A stretch of DNA of 64,000 bases, from assembly GCF_014596475.1 (NCBI RefSeq), contig NZ_MECJ01000028.1:1-64000 (forward strand), read 5' to 3'. This DNA comes from Streptomyces sp. CBMA152. Lineage in GTDB: Bacteria; Actinomycetota; Actinomycetes; Streptomycetales; Streptomycetaceae. The notes beneath the pieces were generated by a model, which was given only the letters and a program-made list of their open reading frames with translations, was not told where the DNA came from and did no database searches. A program made the translations under genes and the position numbers. Below are positions 33,170 through 40,683 of this stretch, piece after piece; position 1 is the stretch's first letter; each line of letters opens with the position of its first letter.

Positions 33170-34519
33170 ATGACCGAAACGCCCGTCCACCCCGCCCTCT
33201 GGCCCGCTCCTGTCGCAATCGGGGCCGTCGACGCGACGGTCACCGTGCCCGGCTCGAAGTCGGTCACCAACCGCGCGCTCGTGCTGGCCTCGCTGGCCGC
33301 CGAGCCCGGCTGGCTGCGCCGGCCCCTGCGCTCCCGCGACACCCTGCTGATGGCCGAGGCACTGCGTGCCCTGGGCGTCGGCATCGAGGAGACGGTGTCC
33401 TCCAGCTCCACCCCGGCGGGCGACCCCGACGGCTCGGGCGAGGCGTGGCGGGTCATCCCGGCCGGTCTGCACGGCCCGGCCACGGTCGACGTCGGCAACG
33501 CCGGTACGGTCATGCGCTTCATGCCGCCGGTCGCCGCCCTCGCCGACGGCCCGGTCCGCTTCGACGGCGACCCGCGCTCGTACGAGCGACCCCTCAATGG
33601 GGTGATCGACGCGCTGCGGGTGCTGGGCGCCCGGATCGACGACGACGGCCGGGGCGCGCTCCCGATGACCGTGCACGGCGGCGGCGCCCTGGACGGCGGC
33701 CGGGTCGAGATCGACGCGTCCTCGTCCTCCCAGTTCGTCTCCGCGCTGCTGCTCTCCGCGCCCCGCTTCAACCAGGGCGTCGAGGTACGGCACGTCGGCG
33801 GCTCGCTGCCGTCGATGCCGCACATCCGGATGACCGTGGACATGCTGCGCCAGGTCGGCGCGCAGGTGGACGAGCCGGAGACCGGCGGCGAGCCGAACGT
33901 GTGGCGGGTCTCCCCGTCCGCGCTGCTCGGCCGCGACCTCACGATCGAGCCGGACCTCTCCAACGCCCAGCCGTTCCTGGCGGCCGCGCTGATCACCGGC
34001 GGCAAGGTGACCGTCCCGGACTGGCCCGAGCGCACCACCCAGCCGGGCGACCAGCTGCGCCGGATCTTCACGGAGATGGGCGGTTCCTGCGAACTCACCG
34101 ACCGGGGCCTGGTCTTCACCGGCTCCGGCTCGATCCACGGCATCGACGTGGACCTGAGCGAGGTCGGCGAGCTCACCCCGGGCATCGCGGCGGTCGCGGC
34201 GCTCGCCGACTCCCCCTCGACGCTGCGCGGCGTCGCGCATCTGCGCCTGCACGAGACCGACCGGCTCGCGGCGCTCACCAAGGAGATCAACGAGCTCGGC
34301 GGCGATGTCACCGAGACCGAGGACGGGCTGCACATCCGCCCGCGCCGGCTGCACGGCGGCATCTTCCACACCTACGACGACCACCGCATGGCGACGGCCG
34401 GTTCGATCATCGGCCTCGCCGTCGAGGGCGTGCAGATCGAGAACGTGGCGACGACCGCCAAGACCCTGCCCGACTTCCCGCGGATGTGGACCGAGATGCT
34501 GGCCGGGGCCGGAAACTGA
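33170..34519 (+). CDS. aroA: 3-phosphoshikimate 1-carboxyvinyltransferase (EPSP synthase)
   Basis: A 449-residue enzyme of the shikimate pathway joining PEP to shikimate-3-phosphate. Motifs: VPGSKSVTNRALVLASLA, VDVGNAGTVMRFMPP, SSSSQFVSALLL, LRLHETDRLAAL and FHTYDDHRMATAGS. The GNAGTVMRF loop has the glyphosate-sensitive class I pattern (G-T-x-x-R with the usual Gly). A somewhat longer loop after RALGVGIEE (SSSSTPAGDPDGSGEA) is typical of Streptomyces. Start ATG 33170. rsgA follows after 15 bp, an operon. Confidence 0.96.
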   Translation: MTETPVHPALWPAPVAIGAVDATVTVPGSKSVTNRALVLASLAAEPGWLRRPLRSRDTLLMAEALRALGVGIEETVSSSSTPAGDPDGSGEAWRVIPAGLHGPATVDVGNAGTVMRFMPPVAALADGPVRFDGDPRSYERPLNGVIDALRVLGARIDDDGRGALPMTVHGGGALDGGRVEIDASSSSQFVSALLLSAPRFNQGVEVRHVGGSLPSMPHIRMTVDMLRQVGAQVDEPETGGEPNVWRVSPSALLGRDLTIEPDLSNAQPFLAAALITGGKVTVPDWPERTTQPGDQLRRIFTEMGGSCELTDRGLVFTGSGSIHGIDVDLSEVGELTPGIAAVAALADSPSTLRGVAHLRLHETDRLAALTKEINELGGDVTETEDGLHIRPRRLHGGIFHTYDDHRMATAGSIIGLAVEGVQIENVATTAKTLPDFPRMWTEMLAGAGN

Positions 34520-34534
34520 GCGGGGCCTGAGCAG

Positions 34535-35548
34535 ATGCGCCGCTACGGCAAGAACCCCGACGAGGACGACATCCGGGTCCGCCCCAACCGCAAGGGCAAC
34601 CGTCCCCGCACCAACATCCGGCCCAAGCACGAGGACGCCTCGGAGGGGATGGTCCTCACCGTCGACCGGGGCCGCCTGACCTGCCTCGTCGAGGACCGTA
34701 CGATCACCGCGATGAAGGCCCGTGAGCTGGGCCGCAAGGCCGCGGTGGTGGGCGACCGGGTCATGATCGTCGGTGATCTCTCGGGCGCCAAGGACACCCT
34801 GGCGCGGATCGTCCGCATCCAGGAGCGCAGCTCCGTGCTGCGGCGCACGGCCGACGACGACGACCCGTTCGAGCGCGTGATCGTCGCCAACGCCGACCAG
34901 CTGGCGATCGTCACCGCACTCGCCGACCCCGAGCCGCGCCCGCGCCTGATCGACCGCTGTCTGGTCGCGGCGTACGACGCGGGGCTCACCCCGCTGCTCG
35001 TGCTCACCAAGTCCGACCTCGCCCCGGCGGACGAACTCCTGGAGATGTACGGGGCGTTGGGCGTTCCGTACGTCGTCACCTCCCGCGAGGAGCTCTACAG
35101 CGGGGACGCGGCGGACCGGGTGCGCGAGCACCTCGACGGCAAGGTGACCGCGTTCGTCGGCCACTCCGGCGTCGGCAAGACGACCCTGGTCAACGCGCTG
35201 GTCCCGGAGGACCGCCGCCGGGTCACCGGGCATGTGAACGCGGTCACCGGCCGCGGCCGGCACACCACCACCTCAGCGCTCGCCCTGCCGCTGGCCAGCA
35301 GCGACGGCGGCTGGGTGATCGACACCCCGGGCGTACGGTCGTTCGGCCTGCACCACGTCGAGCCGTCCCGGGTGATCCTCGCCTTCCCCGACCTGGTGCC
35401 CGGCACCGAGAACTGCCCGCGCGCGTGCAGCCACGACGAGGCGGAGTGCGCGCTGGACGCCTGGGTCGCGGAGGGCCACGCCGACCCGGCCCGGCTCTAC
35501 TCGCTGCGGCGCCTGCTGGCCACCCGGGAGCGCCACGAGGGCGACTGA
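34535..35548 (+). CDS. rsgA: Ribosome small-subunit GTPase RsgA
   Basis: A 337-residue circularly permuted GTPase for late 30S assembly. An OB-fold domain (about 35-105) is followed by the permuted GTPase order G4 (LVLTKSDLAPAD), G1 (GHSGVGKTTLVNAL), G3 (WVIDTPGVRSFGL), and a C-terminal zinc finger ENCPRACSHDEAECAL. The N-terminal 30 residues are very basic, suited to rRNA binding. Start ATG 34535, 15 bp after aroA; this aroA-rsgA order is common in actinobacteria. Confidence 0.95.
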   Translation: MRRYGKNPDEDDIRVRPNRKGNRPRTNIRPKHEDASEGMVLTVDRGRLTCLVEDRTITAMKARELGRKAAVVGDRVMIVGDLSGAKDTLARIVRIQERSSVLRRTADDDDPFERVIVANADQLAIVTALADPEPRPRLIDRCLVAAYDAGLTPLLVLTKSDLAPADELLEMYGALGVPYVVTSREELYSGDAADRVREHLDGKVTAFVGHSGVGKTTLVNALVPEDRRRVTGHVNAVTGRGRHTTTSALALPLASSDGGWVIDTPGVRSFGLHHVEPSRVILAFPDLVPGTENCPRACSHDEAECALDAWVAEGHADPARLYSLRRLLATRERHEGD

Positions 35549-35618
35549 CGGACCCCCCGTGCATAATCGCACGTAGCTCTGACAAGCAGTCACCTATGCG
35601 TTGCGGGAGGCACTGGAC

Positions 35619-35942
35619 ATGGCGTGGCTGCTCGTGGTGGTCGCCGGGATCCTGGAGACCGGGTTCGCCGTCTGCCTCAAACTGTCGCACGGCTTCACCC
35701 GGATCGGGCCGACCATCGCCTTCGCGGCGTTCGCCCTCGGCTCGTTCGGGCTGCTGACCCTGTCCCTGAAGAAGCTGGACGTGGGTCCGGCGTACGCGGT
35801 GTGGACGGGCATCGGGGCGGCGGGCACCGCGATCTACGGCATGGTCTTCCTCGACGACGTGGTCTCCACGCTGAAGCTGGTGTCGATCTCACTGGTGATC
35901 GTGGGCGTGATCGGGCTGCAGATCTCGGGGTCGGCGCACTGA
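35619..35942 (+). CDS. Small multidrug resistance (SMR) family transporter
   Basis: A 107-residue four-helix transporter. The essential glutamate is Glu13 in helix 1 (GILETGFAVCLKLSHGFT), and helix 3 has VGPAYAVWTGIGAAGTAIYG, typical of the SugE/Gdx and Qac branches. Gdx members export guanidinium; I see no guanidine riboswitch in the 70 bp leader, so the substrate is open. Start ATG 35619 is preceded by GGGAGG. It converges with a TetR regulator (25 bp between stops), its likely repressor. Confidence 0.88.
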   Translation: MAWLLVVVAGILETGFAVCLKLSHGFTRIGPTIAFAAFALGSFGLLTLSLKKLDVGPAYAVWTGIGAAGTAIYGMVFLDDVVSTLKLVSISLVIVGVIGLQISGSAH

Positions 35943-35967
35943 CGCCTGGCGGTCGGGAGGAGCGCGG

Positions 35968-36603
35968 CTAAGGCGCCGGGCGTATCGGCGTACGGGCCAG
36001 CACCGCGCGTACGTGCGCCGCATGGCCACCCCCGGGCGTCCCCGGCCTCGCCGGATCAGGCGCCACCACGTACGAGAGCGCGAGGCGCACCACCGTCTCG
36101 CAGCAGCGCGCCACTTCGACCGGGTCCACGGCCGGGAGCTCCTTCTCCAGGGCGGCGAGCGAGCGGTCCCGGACCGTGGCCACCAGTTCGGACGGTCCCG
36201 GAACCCCGGCGTCCGCGCGCCGTTGCGCCGGTACGGGCGAGTGCGCGCCGGGCGTGCGGCCCGGGCGGGGGGCGGGCAGGCGCTCGCCCCAGCAGCCGGT
36301 GAGCAGCGCCCGGATCAGCGCGCTGGAGCGGGCCGAGCCGACGGTCCACTCGACCAGCGCCACCAGCCGGTCGGCGGGCACCGCGTGGTCGGCGAGCACC
36401 CGGTCGACCCCGCGCAGATAGATGTCGGCCTCGCGCCGCACCAGGGCCCTGGCCAGGCCCTCCTTGCTGCCGAACTCGTTGTAGAGCGTCTGCCGGGACA
36501 CGCCCGCGGCCGAGGCCACGTCCACCATCCGCACCCCCGACCAGGGCAGCGCGGCAAGGGCCGAGACGGCGGCGTCCAGTAAGGCTTCTCGCGCTGTGGG
36601 CAT
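35968..36603 (-). CDS. TetR-family transcriptional regulator
   Basis: A 211-residue regulator. The N-terminal helix-turn-helix spans about residues 5-52, with MVDVASAAGVSRQTLYNEFG as the recognition region. The C-terminal ligand domain contains a Pro/Arg-rich loop (about 108-130) that is probably disordered. It converges with the SMR transporter gene and likely controls it and/or itself. An imperfect palindrome with TTGAC/GTCAA ends lies 70 bp upstream. Start is ATG 36603. Confidence 0.88.
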   Translation of the reverse strand: MPTAREALLDAAVSALAALPWSGVRMVDVASAAGVSRQTLYNEFGSKEGLARALVRREADIYLRGVDRVLADHAVPADRLVALVEWTVGSARSSALIRALLTGCWGERLPAPRPGRTPGAHSPVPAQRRADAGVPGPSELVATVRDRSLAALEKELPAVDPVEVARCCETVVRLALSYVVAPDPARPGTPGGGHAAHVRAVLARTPIRPAP

Positions 36604-36672
36604 CGCGCCTCCCGAGGCCGATGGGGGTCCCCCCTGCTCCTCAAGAGCGTGGGCGGGGCTCCGCCCTCAGAG

Positions 36673-36697
36673 TTGACGTGCGCCCCGGCACTGTCAA
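36673..36697. promoter_or_regulatory. Imperfect palindrome in the tetR-hisN gap, possible TetR operator
   Basis: TTGACGTG and CACTGTCAA face each other across 8 bases. Ends TTGAC/GTCAA and the position between divergent tetR and hisN suit a TetR-type operator. TTGACG could equally be a -35 element. Confidence 0.35.
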
Positions 36698-36810
36698 TAG
36701 CCGGAGCGGGCCGTACCGGTGCGCCCGGCGGCAGGCGGAGGCAGTCCTGCCGGGGTGTCCGCATCCCGGGCCATGTGGTCGCCGCAGGTGCTGGTCGATA
36801 CGGTGTGGCC

Positions 36811-37611
36811 ATGCCCGACTACCACGATGATCTGCGTCTCGCCCACGTCCTCGCGGACGCCGCCGACGCCGCCACGATGGACCGGTTCAAGGCGCTCGAC
36901 CTCAAGGTCGAGACCAAGCCGGACATGACGCCGGTGAGCGAGGCCGACAAGGCCGCCGAGGAGCTGATCCGCGGCCATCTCCAGCGGGCACGCCCACGGG
37001 ACGCGATCCTGGGCGAGGAGTACGGCCTGGAGGGCACCGGCCCGCGCCGCTGGGTGATCGACCCCATCGACGGTACGAAGAACTACGTACGCGGGGTGCC
37101 GGTCTGGGCGACGCTCATCGCGCTGATGGAGGCGGGTGAGGGCGGCTACCGGCCGGTGGTCGGCGTGGTGTCGGCGCCCGCCCTGAACCGACGCTGGTGG
37201 GCGGCGAAGGGGCTCGGCGCGTACACGGGCCGCAGCCTGTCGCAGGCCAGCCGGCTGCGGGTCTCCAGCGTGTCGAAGCTCGCGGACGCGTCCTTCGCGT
37301 ACTCCTCGCTGAGCGGCTGGGAGGAGCGCGGCAAGCTCGACGACTTCCTGGATCTGACCCGCGAGTGCTGGCGCACGCGCGCGTACGGCGACTTCTGGCC
37401 GTACATGATGATCGCCGAAGGGGCCGTGGACATCTGTGCCGAGCCGGAGCTGTCTATGTGGGACATGGCGGCGAACGTGATCGTCGTGGAGGAAGCGGGC
37501 GGCGTCTTCACCGGCCTCGACGGCCGGCCCGGCCCGCACAGCGGCAACGCGGCGGCCTCCAACGGCCTGCTCCACGGCGAGCTGCTGAACTACGTGGGCC
37601 TGGGCGACTGA
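36811..37611 (+). CDS. hisN: Histidinol-phosphatase (inositol monophosphatase family) HisN
   Basis: A 266-residue Mg2+-dependent phosphatase. The metal-binding motifs are intact: LGEEYGLEG, VIDPIDGTKNYVRG and SMWDMAANVIVVEEAGG. Within the family, S. coelicolor HisN was shown to dephosphorylate histidinol phosphate, and the sequence and neighbours (CBS protein downstream, aroA-rsgA upstream) fit that orthologue. It could be a general inositol-monophosphatase-like enzyme. Start ATG 36811; monocistronic with a downstream hairpin. Confidence 0.88.
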   Translation: MPDYHDDLRLAHVLADAADAATMDRFKALDLKVETKPDMTPVSEADKAAEELIRGHLQRARPRDAILGEEYGLEGTGPRRWVIDPIDGTKNYVRGVPVWATLIALMEAGEGGYRPVVGVVSAPALNRRWWAAKGLGAYTGRSLSQASRLRVSSVSKLADASFAYSSLSGWEERGKLDDFLDLTRECWRTRAYGDFWPYMMIAEGAVDICAEPELSMWDMAANVIVVEEAGGVFTGLDGRPGPHSGNAAASNGLLHGELLNYVGLGD

Positions 37612-37672
37612 GGCGTTCAGTGGGGCGCTCGTAAGCGCGCGCGACAAGCGGATACAGGCACCTGGGGTGCGA

Positions 37673-37705
37673 GAGGGGCGTGGGTCGTACTTTTACGCGC
37701 CCCTC
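37673..37705 (+). terminator. Hairpin after hisN
   Basis: An 8 bp stem GAGGGGCG/CGCCCCTC with a 17-base, partly A/T-rich loop, 61 bp after the stop. Confidence 0.5.
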
Positions 37706-37863
37706 AACTGACCTCTACCACCCCCTTGTTGACGGGCATGTCCTCCTGCGACTCTAAGAGTCCCCCCACTTGTGAACTTGTGAATCCGTTCTCGCGGCCG
37801 GGCACCCGCAGTCGGGTACCCGCGGTCGAGCAACGGCACTTCACCAAGGAGGTGGCTCCATCC

Positions 37864-38265
37864 ATGCTCGTCCGTGACGCCATGAGCACGGTGGTCCTCA
37901 CCATCGGACCCGCGCACACACTCCGGCAGGCGGCCCGGCTGATGGCCGCGCGCCGGGTCGGGGCGGCCGTCGTCCTCGACCCCGACACCAGCGGGCTCGG
38001 CATCCTCACCGAGCGCGACATCCTCAACTCGCTGGGCCAGGGCCAGAACCCGGACCACGAGACCGCCAGCACCCACACCACCACCGACGTCGTCTTCGCG
38101 GCGCCGTCCTGGACCCTGGAGGAGGCCGCCGAGGCGATGTCGCACGGCGGCTTCCGGCATCTGATCGTCCTCGACGGGGACGGCCCGGTCGGTGTGGTCT
38201 CGGTCCGGGACATCATCCGCTGCTGGGCCCCCACCCGCCGCCACCCGGCCGAACTGGTCGGCTGA
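37864..38265 (+). CDS. Two-CBS-domain protein
   Basis: A 133-residue protein consisting of two CBS motifs (about 1-60 and 70-125): MLVRDAMSTVVLTIGPAHTL with GILTERDIL, and WTLEEAAEAMSHGGFRHLIV with GVVSVRDIIRCW. Such pairs bind adenine nucleotides and usually act as energy sensors. The start is ATG 37864 after AAGGAGGTGG, an unusually perfect ribosome site. The open frame upstream of it is not conserved in character. The partner protein is unknown. Confidence 0.85.
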   Translation: MLVRDAMSTVVLTIGPAHTLRQAARLMAARRVGAAVVLDPDTSGLGILTERDILNSLGQGQNPDHETASTHTTTDVVFAAPSWTLEEAAEAMSHGGFRHLIVLDGDGPVGVVSVRDIIRCWAPTRRHPAELVG

Positions 38266-38302
38266 GCCTGCGTACGTACGTACGGGACCGGAGCGGTACG
38301 CA

Positions 38303-38338
38303 CAGAGGGCCGGCCCCCCGAAGGGAACCGGCCCTCTG
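38303..38338. terminator. Terminator between CBS gene and catalase gene
   Basis: A perfect 11 bp stem CAGAGGGCCGG with a 14-base loop, between convergent stops. Confidence 0.85.
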
Positions 38339-38367
38339 ACTGCCTACGGCAAGCGATCCAGTGCTGT

Positions 38368-39837
38368 TCAGCCGCGCAGGGCCTGGACCGCGGCCTCCAG
38401 CCGCTTGCCGAAGTCTCCGTCCGCCTGGCGGAAGTTGTTGATCGCGCGCTCGGCGATGTCGTCGCGCGAGACCTTGGCGATGAACCCGGCGAGGTTGTCG
38501 ATCAGGCGCGCCTTCTCGTCCTCCGAGTACATCCGGTACAGGTTGCCCGCCTGGACGAAGTCGTTGTCCTCGGCGTGCACCGGCGCCGCGTGGTTGCCGG
38601 TCGTGGAGCTCACCGGCACCGGCTGCCACAGCGGACGGTCCGTCTGGTGCGGGCCGCCGAAGCTGTTCGGCTCGTAGTTCTTCGCGCCCTTGTGGCGGCC
38701 GTCGTAGAGGTAGCCGTCACGGGAGTTGGTGCGCGCCTCGGTGGCGTGCGGGCGGTTCACCGGCAGGTGGTCGGCGTTGATGCCGACGCGGTAGCGGTGC
38801 GCGTCGCCGTACGCGAACAGGCGGCCCTGGAGCATCTTGTCCGGGGACGGGCCGATGCCGGGCACGAAGTGCGCGGGGCTGAAGATCGACTGCTCGACCT
38901 CGGCGAAGATGTTCTCCGGGTTGCGGTTGAGCTCCAGCTTGCCGATCTCGATCGGCGGGTAGTCCGCGTGCGGCCACACCTTGGTGAGGTCGAACGGGTT
39001 GAAGCGGTAGGTCGCGGCGTCGGCGGCGGGCATGATCTGCACCTGCACGGTCCAGCTCGGGAACTCGCCGCGCTCGATGGCCTCGCGCAGATCGCGCTGG
39101 TGGCTGTCCGGGTCCTCACCGGCGAGCTTGTTGGCCTCGGCCTGGGTGAGGTTCTTGATGCCCTGGTCGGTCTTGAAGTGGTACTTGACCCAGAAGACCT
39201 CGCCGGCCTCGTTGTTCCACTGGTACGTGTGCGAGCCGTACCCGTTCATGTGGCGCAGCGTGGCCGGGATGCCGCGGTCGCCGAAGAGCCAGGTGACCTG
39301 GTGGGTGGACTCGGGGCTCAGACCCCAGAAGTCCCACACGTTGTCGGCCTCCTGCGAGCCCGTGTACGGGTCGCGCTTCTGCGTGTGGATGAAGTCGGGG
39401 AACTTGATGGCGTCCTTGATGAAGAAGACCGGCGTGTTGTTCCCGACCAGGTCGTAGTTGCCGTCCTCCGTGTAGAACTTCAGCGCAAAGCCGCGGGGGT
39501 CGCGCACGGCGTCGGCCGAGCCGAGGTTGCCGGCCACCGTGGAGAAGCGCAGGAACGTCTCGGTCTGCTTGCCGACCTCGGAGAGGAACTTCGCGCGCGT
39601 CCACTGCGAGACGTCACGGGTCAGGGTGAACGTGCCGTAGGCGCCCGCGCCGCGCGCGTGGACGATGCGCTCCGGGATGCGCTCACGGTTGAAGTGCGCC
39701 AGCTTCTCCAGGAGCAACTGGTCCTGGACGAGCACCGGACCGCCGACGCCCGCGGTCTCGCTGTTCTGGTTGTCCGCGACCGGCGCGCCGGCCTCCGTGG
39801 TGAGCGGTCCCTGCGTCACGTGCGCCTCCTGCGTCAT
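38368..39837 (-). CDS. katA: Monofunctional haem catalase
   Basis: A 489-residue small-subunit (clade 3) catalase. Essential residues: distal His in RIVHARGAGAYGTF, Asn in LVGNNTPVFF, and the proximal haem-ligand Tyr in RLFAYGDAHRYRVG. It detoxifies H2O2 in the cytosol. ATG 39837 (MTQEAHVTQGPLT) is taken as start; TTG 39846 would add three residues. It is divergent from a Fur-family gene with a shared 126 bp promoter region, matching the catA-catR arrangement known in Streptomyces. Names katA and catA are both used. Confidence 0.95.
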   Translation of the reverse strand: MTQEAHVTQGPLTTEAGAPVADNQNSETAGVGGPVLVQDQLLLEKLAHFNRERIPERIVHARGAGAYGTFTLTRDVSQWTRAKFLSEVGKQTETFLRFSTVAGNLGSADAVRDPRGFALKFYTEDGNYDLVGNNTPVFFIKDAIKFPDFIHTQKRDPYTGSQEADNVWDFWGLSPESTHQVTWLFGDRGIPATLRHMNGYGSHTYQWNNEAGEVFWVKYHFKTDQGIKNLTQAEANKLAGEDPDSHQRDLREAIERGEFPSWTVQVQIMPAADAATYRFNPFDLTKVWPHADYPPIEIGKLELNRNPENIFAEVEQSIFSPAHFVPGIGPSPDKMLQGRLFAYGDAHRYRVGINADHLPVNRPHATEARTNSRDGYLYDGRHKGAKNYEPNSFGGPHQTDRPLWQPVPVSSTTGNHAAPVHAEDNDFVQAGNLYRMYSEDEKARLIDNLAGFIAKVSRDDIAERAINNFRQADGDFGKRLEAAVQALRG

Positions 39838-39875
39838 TTCCTGCAAGTCCTGTCCCTTGGCGTTTGCCGTTCCCG

Positions 39876-39903
39876 ATCCTACAATGGACGTTGTCTAAGT
39901 CAA
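39876..39903 (-). promoter_or_regulatory. Catalase promoter with overlapping dyad
   Basis: Minus-strand TTGACT-N16-TAGGAT, a good principal-sigma promoter 38 bp upstream of the catalase start. The spacer contains ACAA-TGGACG-TTGT (39881-39894), a small inverted repeat where a Fur/CatR repressor could bind. Confidence 0.6.
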
Positions 39904-39963
39904 GTAAGCATCCAAAGTCACACCCGTTCGGGATACGCTCCCCCGGCTGTTAGGCTGGCCCTT

Positions 39964-40380
39964 ATGAGTGACCTGCTGGAACGACTTCGCGGACGCGGCT
40001 GGCGCATGACGGCACAGCGGCGTGTCGTGGCCGAGGTCCTCGACGGCGACCACATGCACCTGACGGCGGACGAGGTCCACGCGCGTGCTGTGGCCAAGCT
40101 GCCCGAGATCTCGCGCGCGACCGTCTACAACACACTGGGCGAGATGGTGACCCTCGGCGAAGTGATCGAGGTGTCCACGGACCGCCGCGCCAAGCGGTAC
40201 GACCCGAACGCGCACCAGCCTCATCAGCACCTCGTGTGCGCCCAGTGCGGCGCGATCCGAGATGTGCATCCCACCGGCAACCCCCTGGCCGACCTCCCGG
40301 CCGCGGAGCGCTTCGGCTTCACGGTCTCGGACGTGGAGGTCACGTACCGGGGCATCTGCCCGAACTGCGCCGGGGCGTAA
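39964..40380 (+). CDS. catR: Fur-family peroxide-responsive repressor (CatR/FurA type)
   Basis: A 138-residue Fur-family regulator. The winged helix (about 1-80) contains GWRMTAQRRVVAEVL and SRATVYNTLGEMVTLGEVIE; the dimerisation domain has the metal site HQPHQHLVCAQCGAIRD and a second CxxC, ICPNCAGA, which form the structural zinc site. It is divergent from catalase, the usual target of CatR/PerR-like members, hence the name is given by context. A strong terminator follows. Start ATG 39964. Confidence 0.85.
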   Translation: MSDLLERLRGRGWRMTAQRRVVAEVLDGDHMHLTADEVHARAVAKLPEISRATVYNTLGEMVTLGEVIEVSTDRRAKRYDPNAHQPHQHLVCAQCGAIRDVHPTGNPLADLPAAERFGFTVSDVEVTYRGICPNCAGA

Positions 40381-40392
40381 ACACAAGATCCA

Positions 40393-40436
40393 AGCGAAAA
40401 GCGGGACGGGCCTTGAGGCTCGTCCCGCTTTTCGCT
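40393..40436 (+). terminator. Terminator after the Fur-family gene
   Basis: A 16 bp stem AGCGAAAAGCGGGACG with a 12-base loop; the descending arm is followed by CGCTTTTCGCT. 12 bp after the stop. Confidence 0.88.
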
Positions 40437-40460
40437 GCGCTGTCGACGGTCGCGCATACG

Positions 40461-40497
40461 AATCAGGGCCCGGATCCATTGGATCCGGGCCCTGATT
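40461..40497 (-). terminator. Hairpin downstream of initiator tRNA copy 1
   Basis: A perfect 17 bp stem AATCAGGGCCCGGATCC with an ATT loop, three bases past the tRNA 3' end. Nearly the same core follows copy 2. Confidence 0.85.
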
Positions 40498-40500
40498 CCT

Positions 40501-40577
40501 TGGTAGCGGGGACAGGATTTGAACCTGCGACCTCTGGGTTATGAGCCCAGCGAGCTACCGAGCTGCTCCACCCCGCG
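40501..40577 (-). tRNA. Initiator tRNA-fMet (CAT), CCA encoded
   Basis: A 77-base gene on the minus strand. The anticodon loop is CTCATAA, on a stem with three consecutive G-C pairs (GGG/CCC), the hallmark of initiator tRNA. The acceptor stem starts CGCGGGG and ends CCCCGCTA, with position 1 unpaired (C against T), another initiator trait. The three bases after the discriminator read CCA. Confidence 0.95.
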
Positions 40578-40683
40578 TCGTTGAACCCAACAGTACGTCA
40601 CGGCGCCGACCAGCGCAAACCCGTTCGGCCCAGCCCCGGTGGCGGCCCGGCCCGGGGGCACGCAGCCGCCCGGGCCCGGCCGC

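Noticed and set aside
30482..34519. A single open frame of more than 1300 codons on the plus strand crossing sigR, the hydrolase and the SOS peptidase into aroA
   Set aside because: It is a by-product of very high GC (few stop codons). Only the aroA part (33170-34519) has family motifs; the rest is antisense or out of frame to well supported genes.
35549..35618. Possible guanidine riboswitch before the SMR transporter
   Set aside because: The 70 bp leader has only a 4 bp GTGC/GCAC pairing and no paired ACGR-loop hairpins or ykkC core, so nothing supports a guanidine aptamer.
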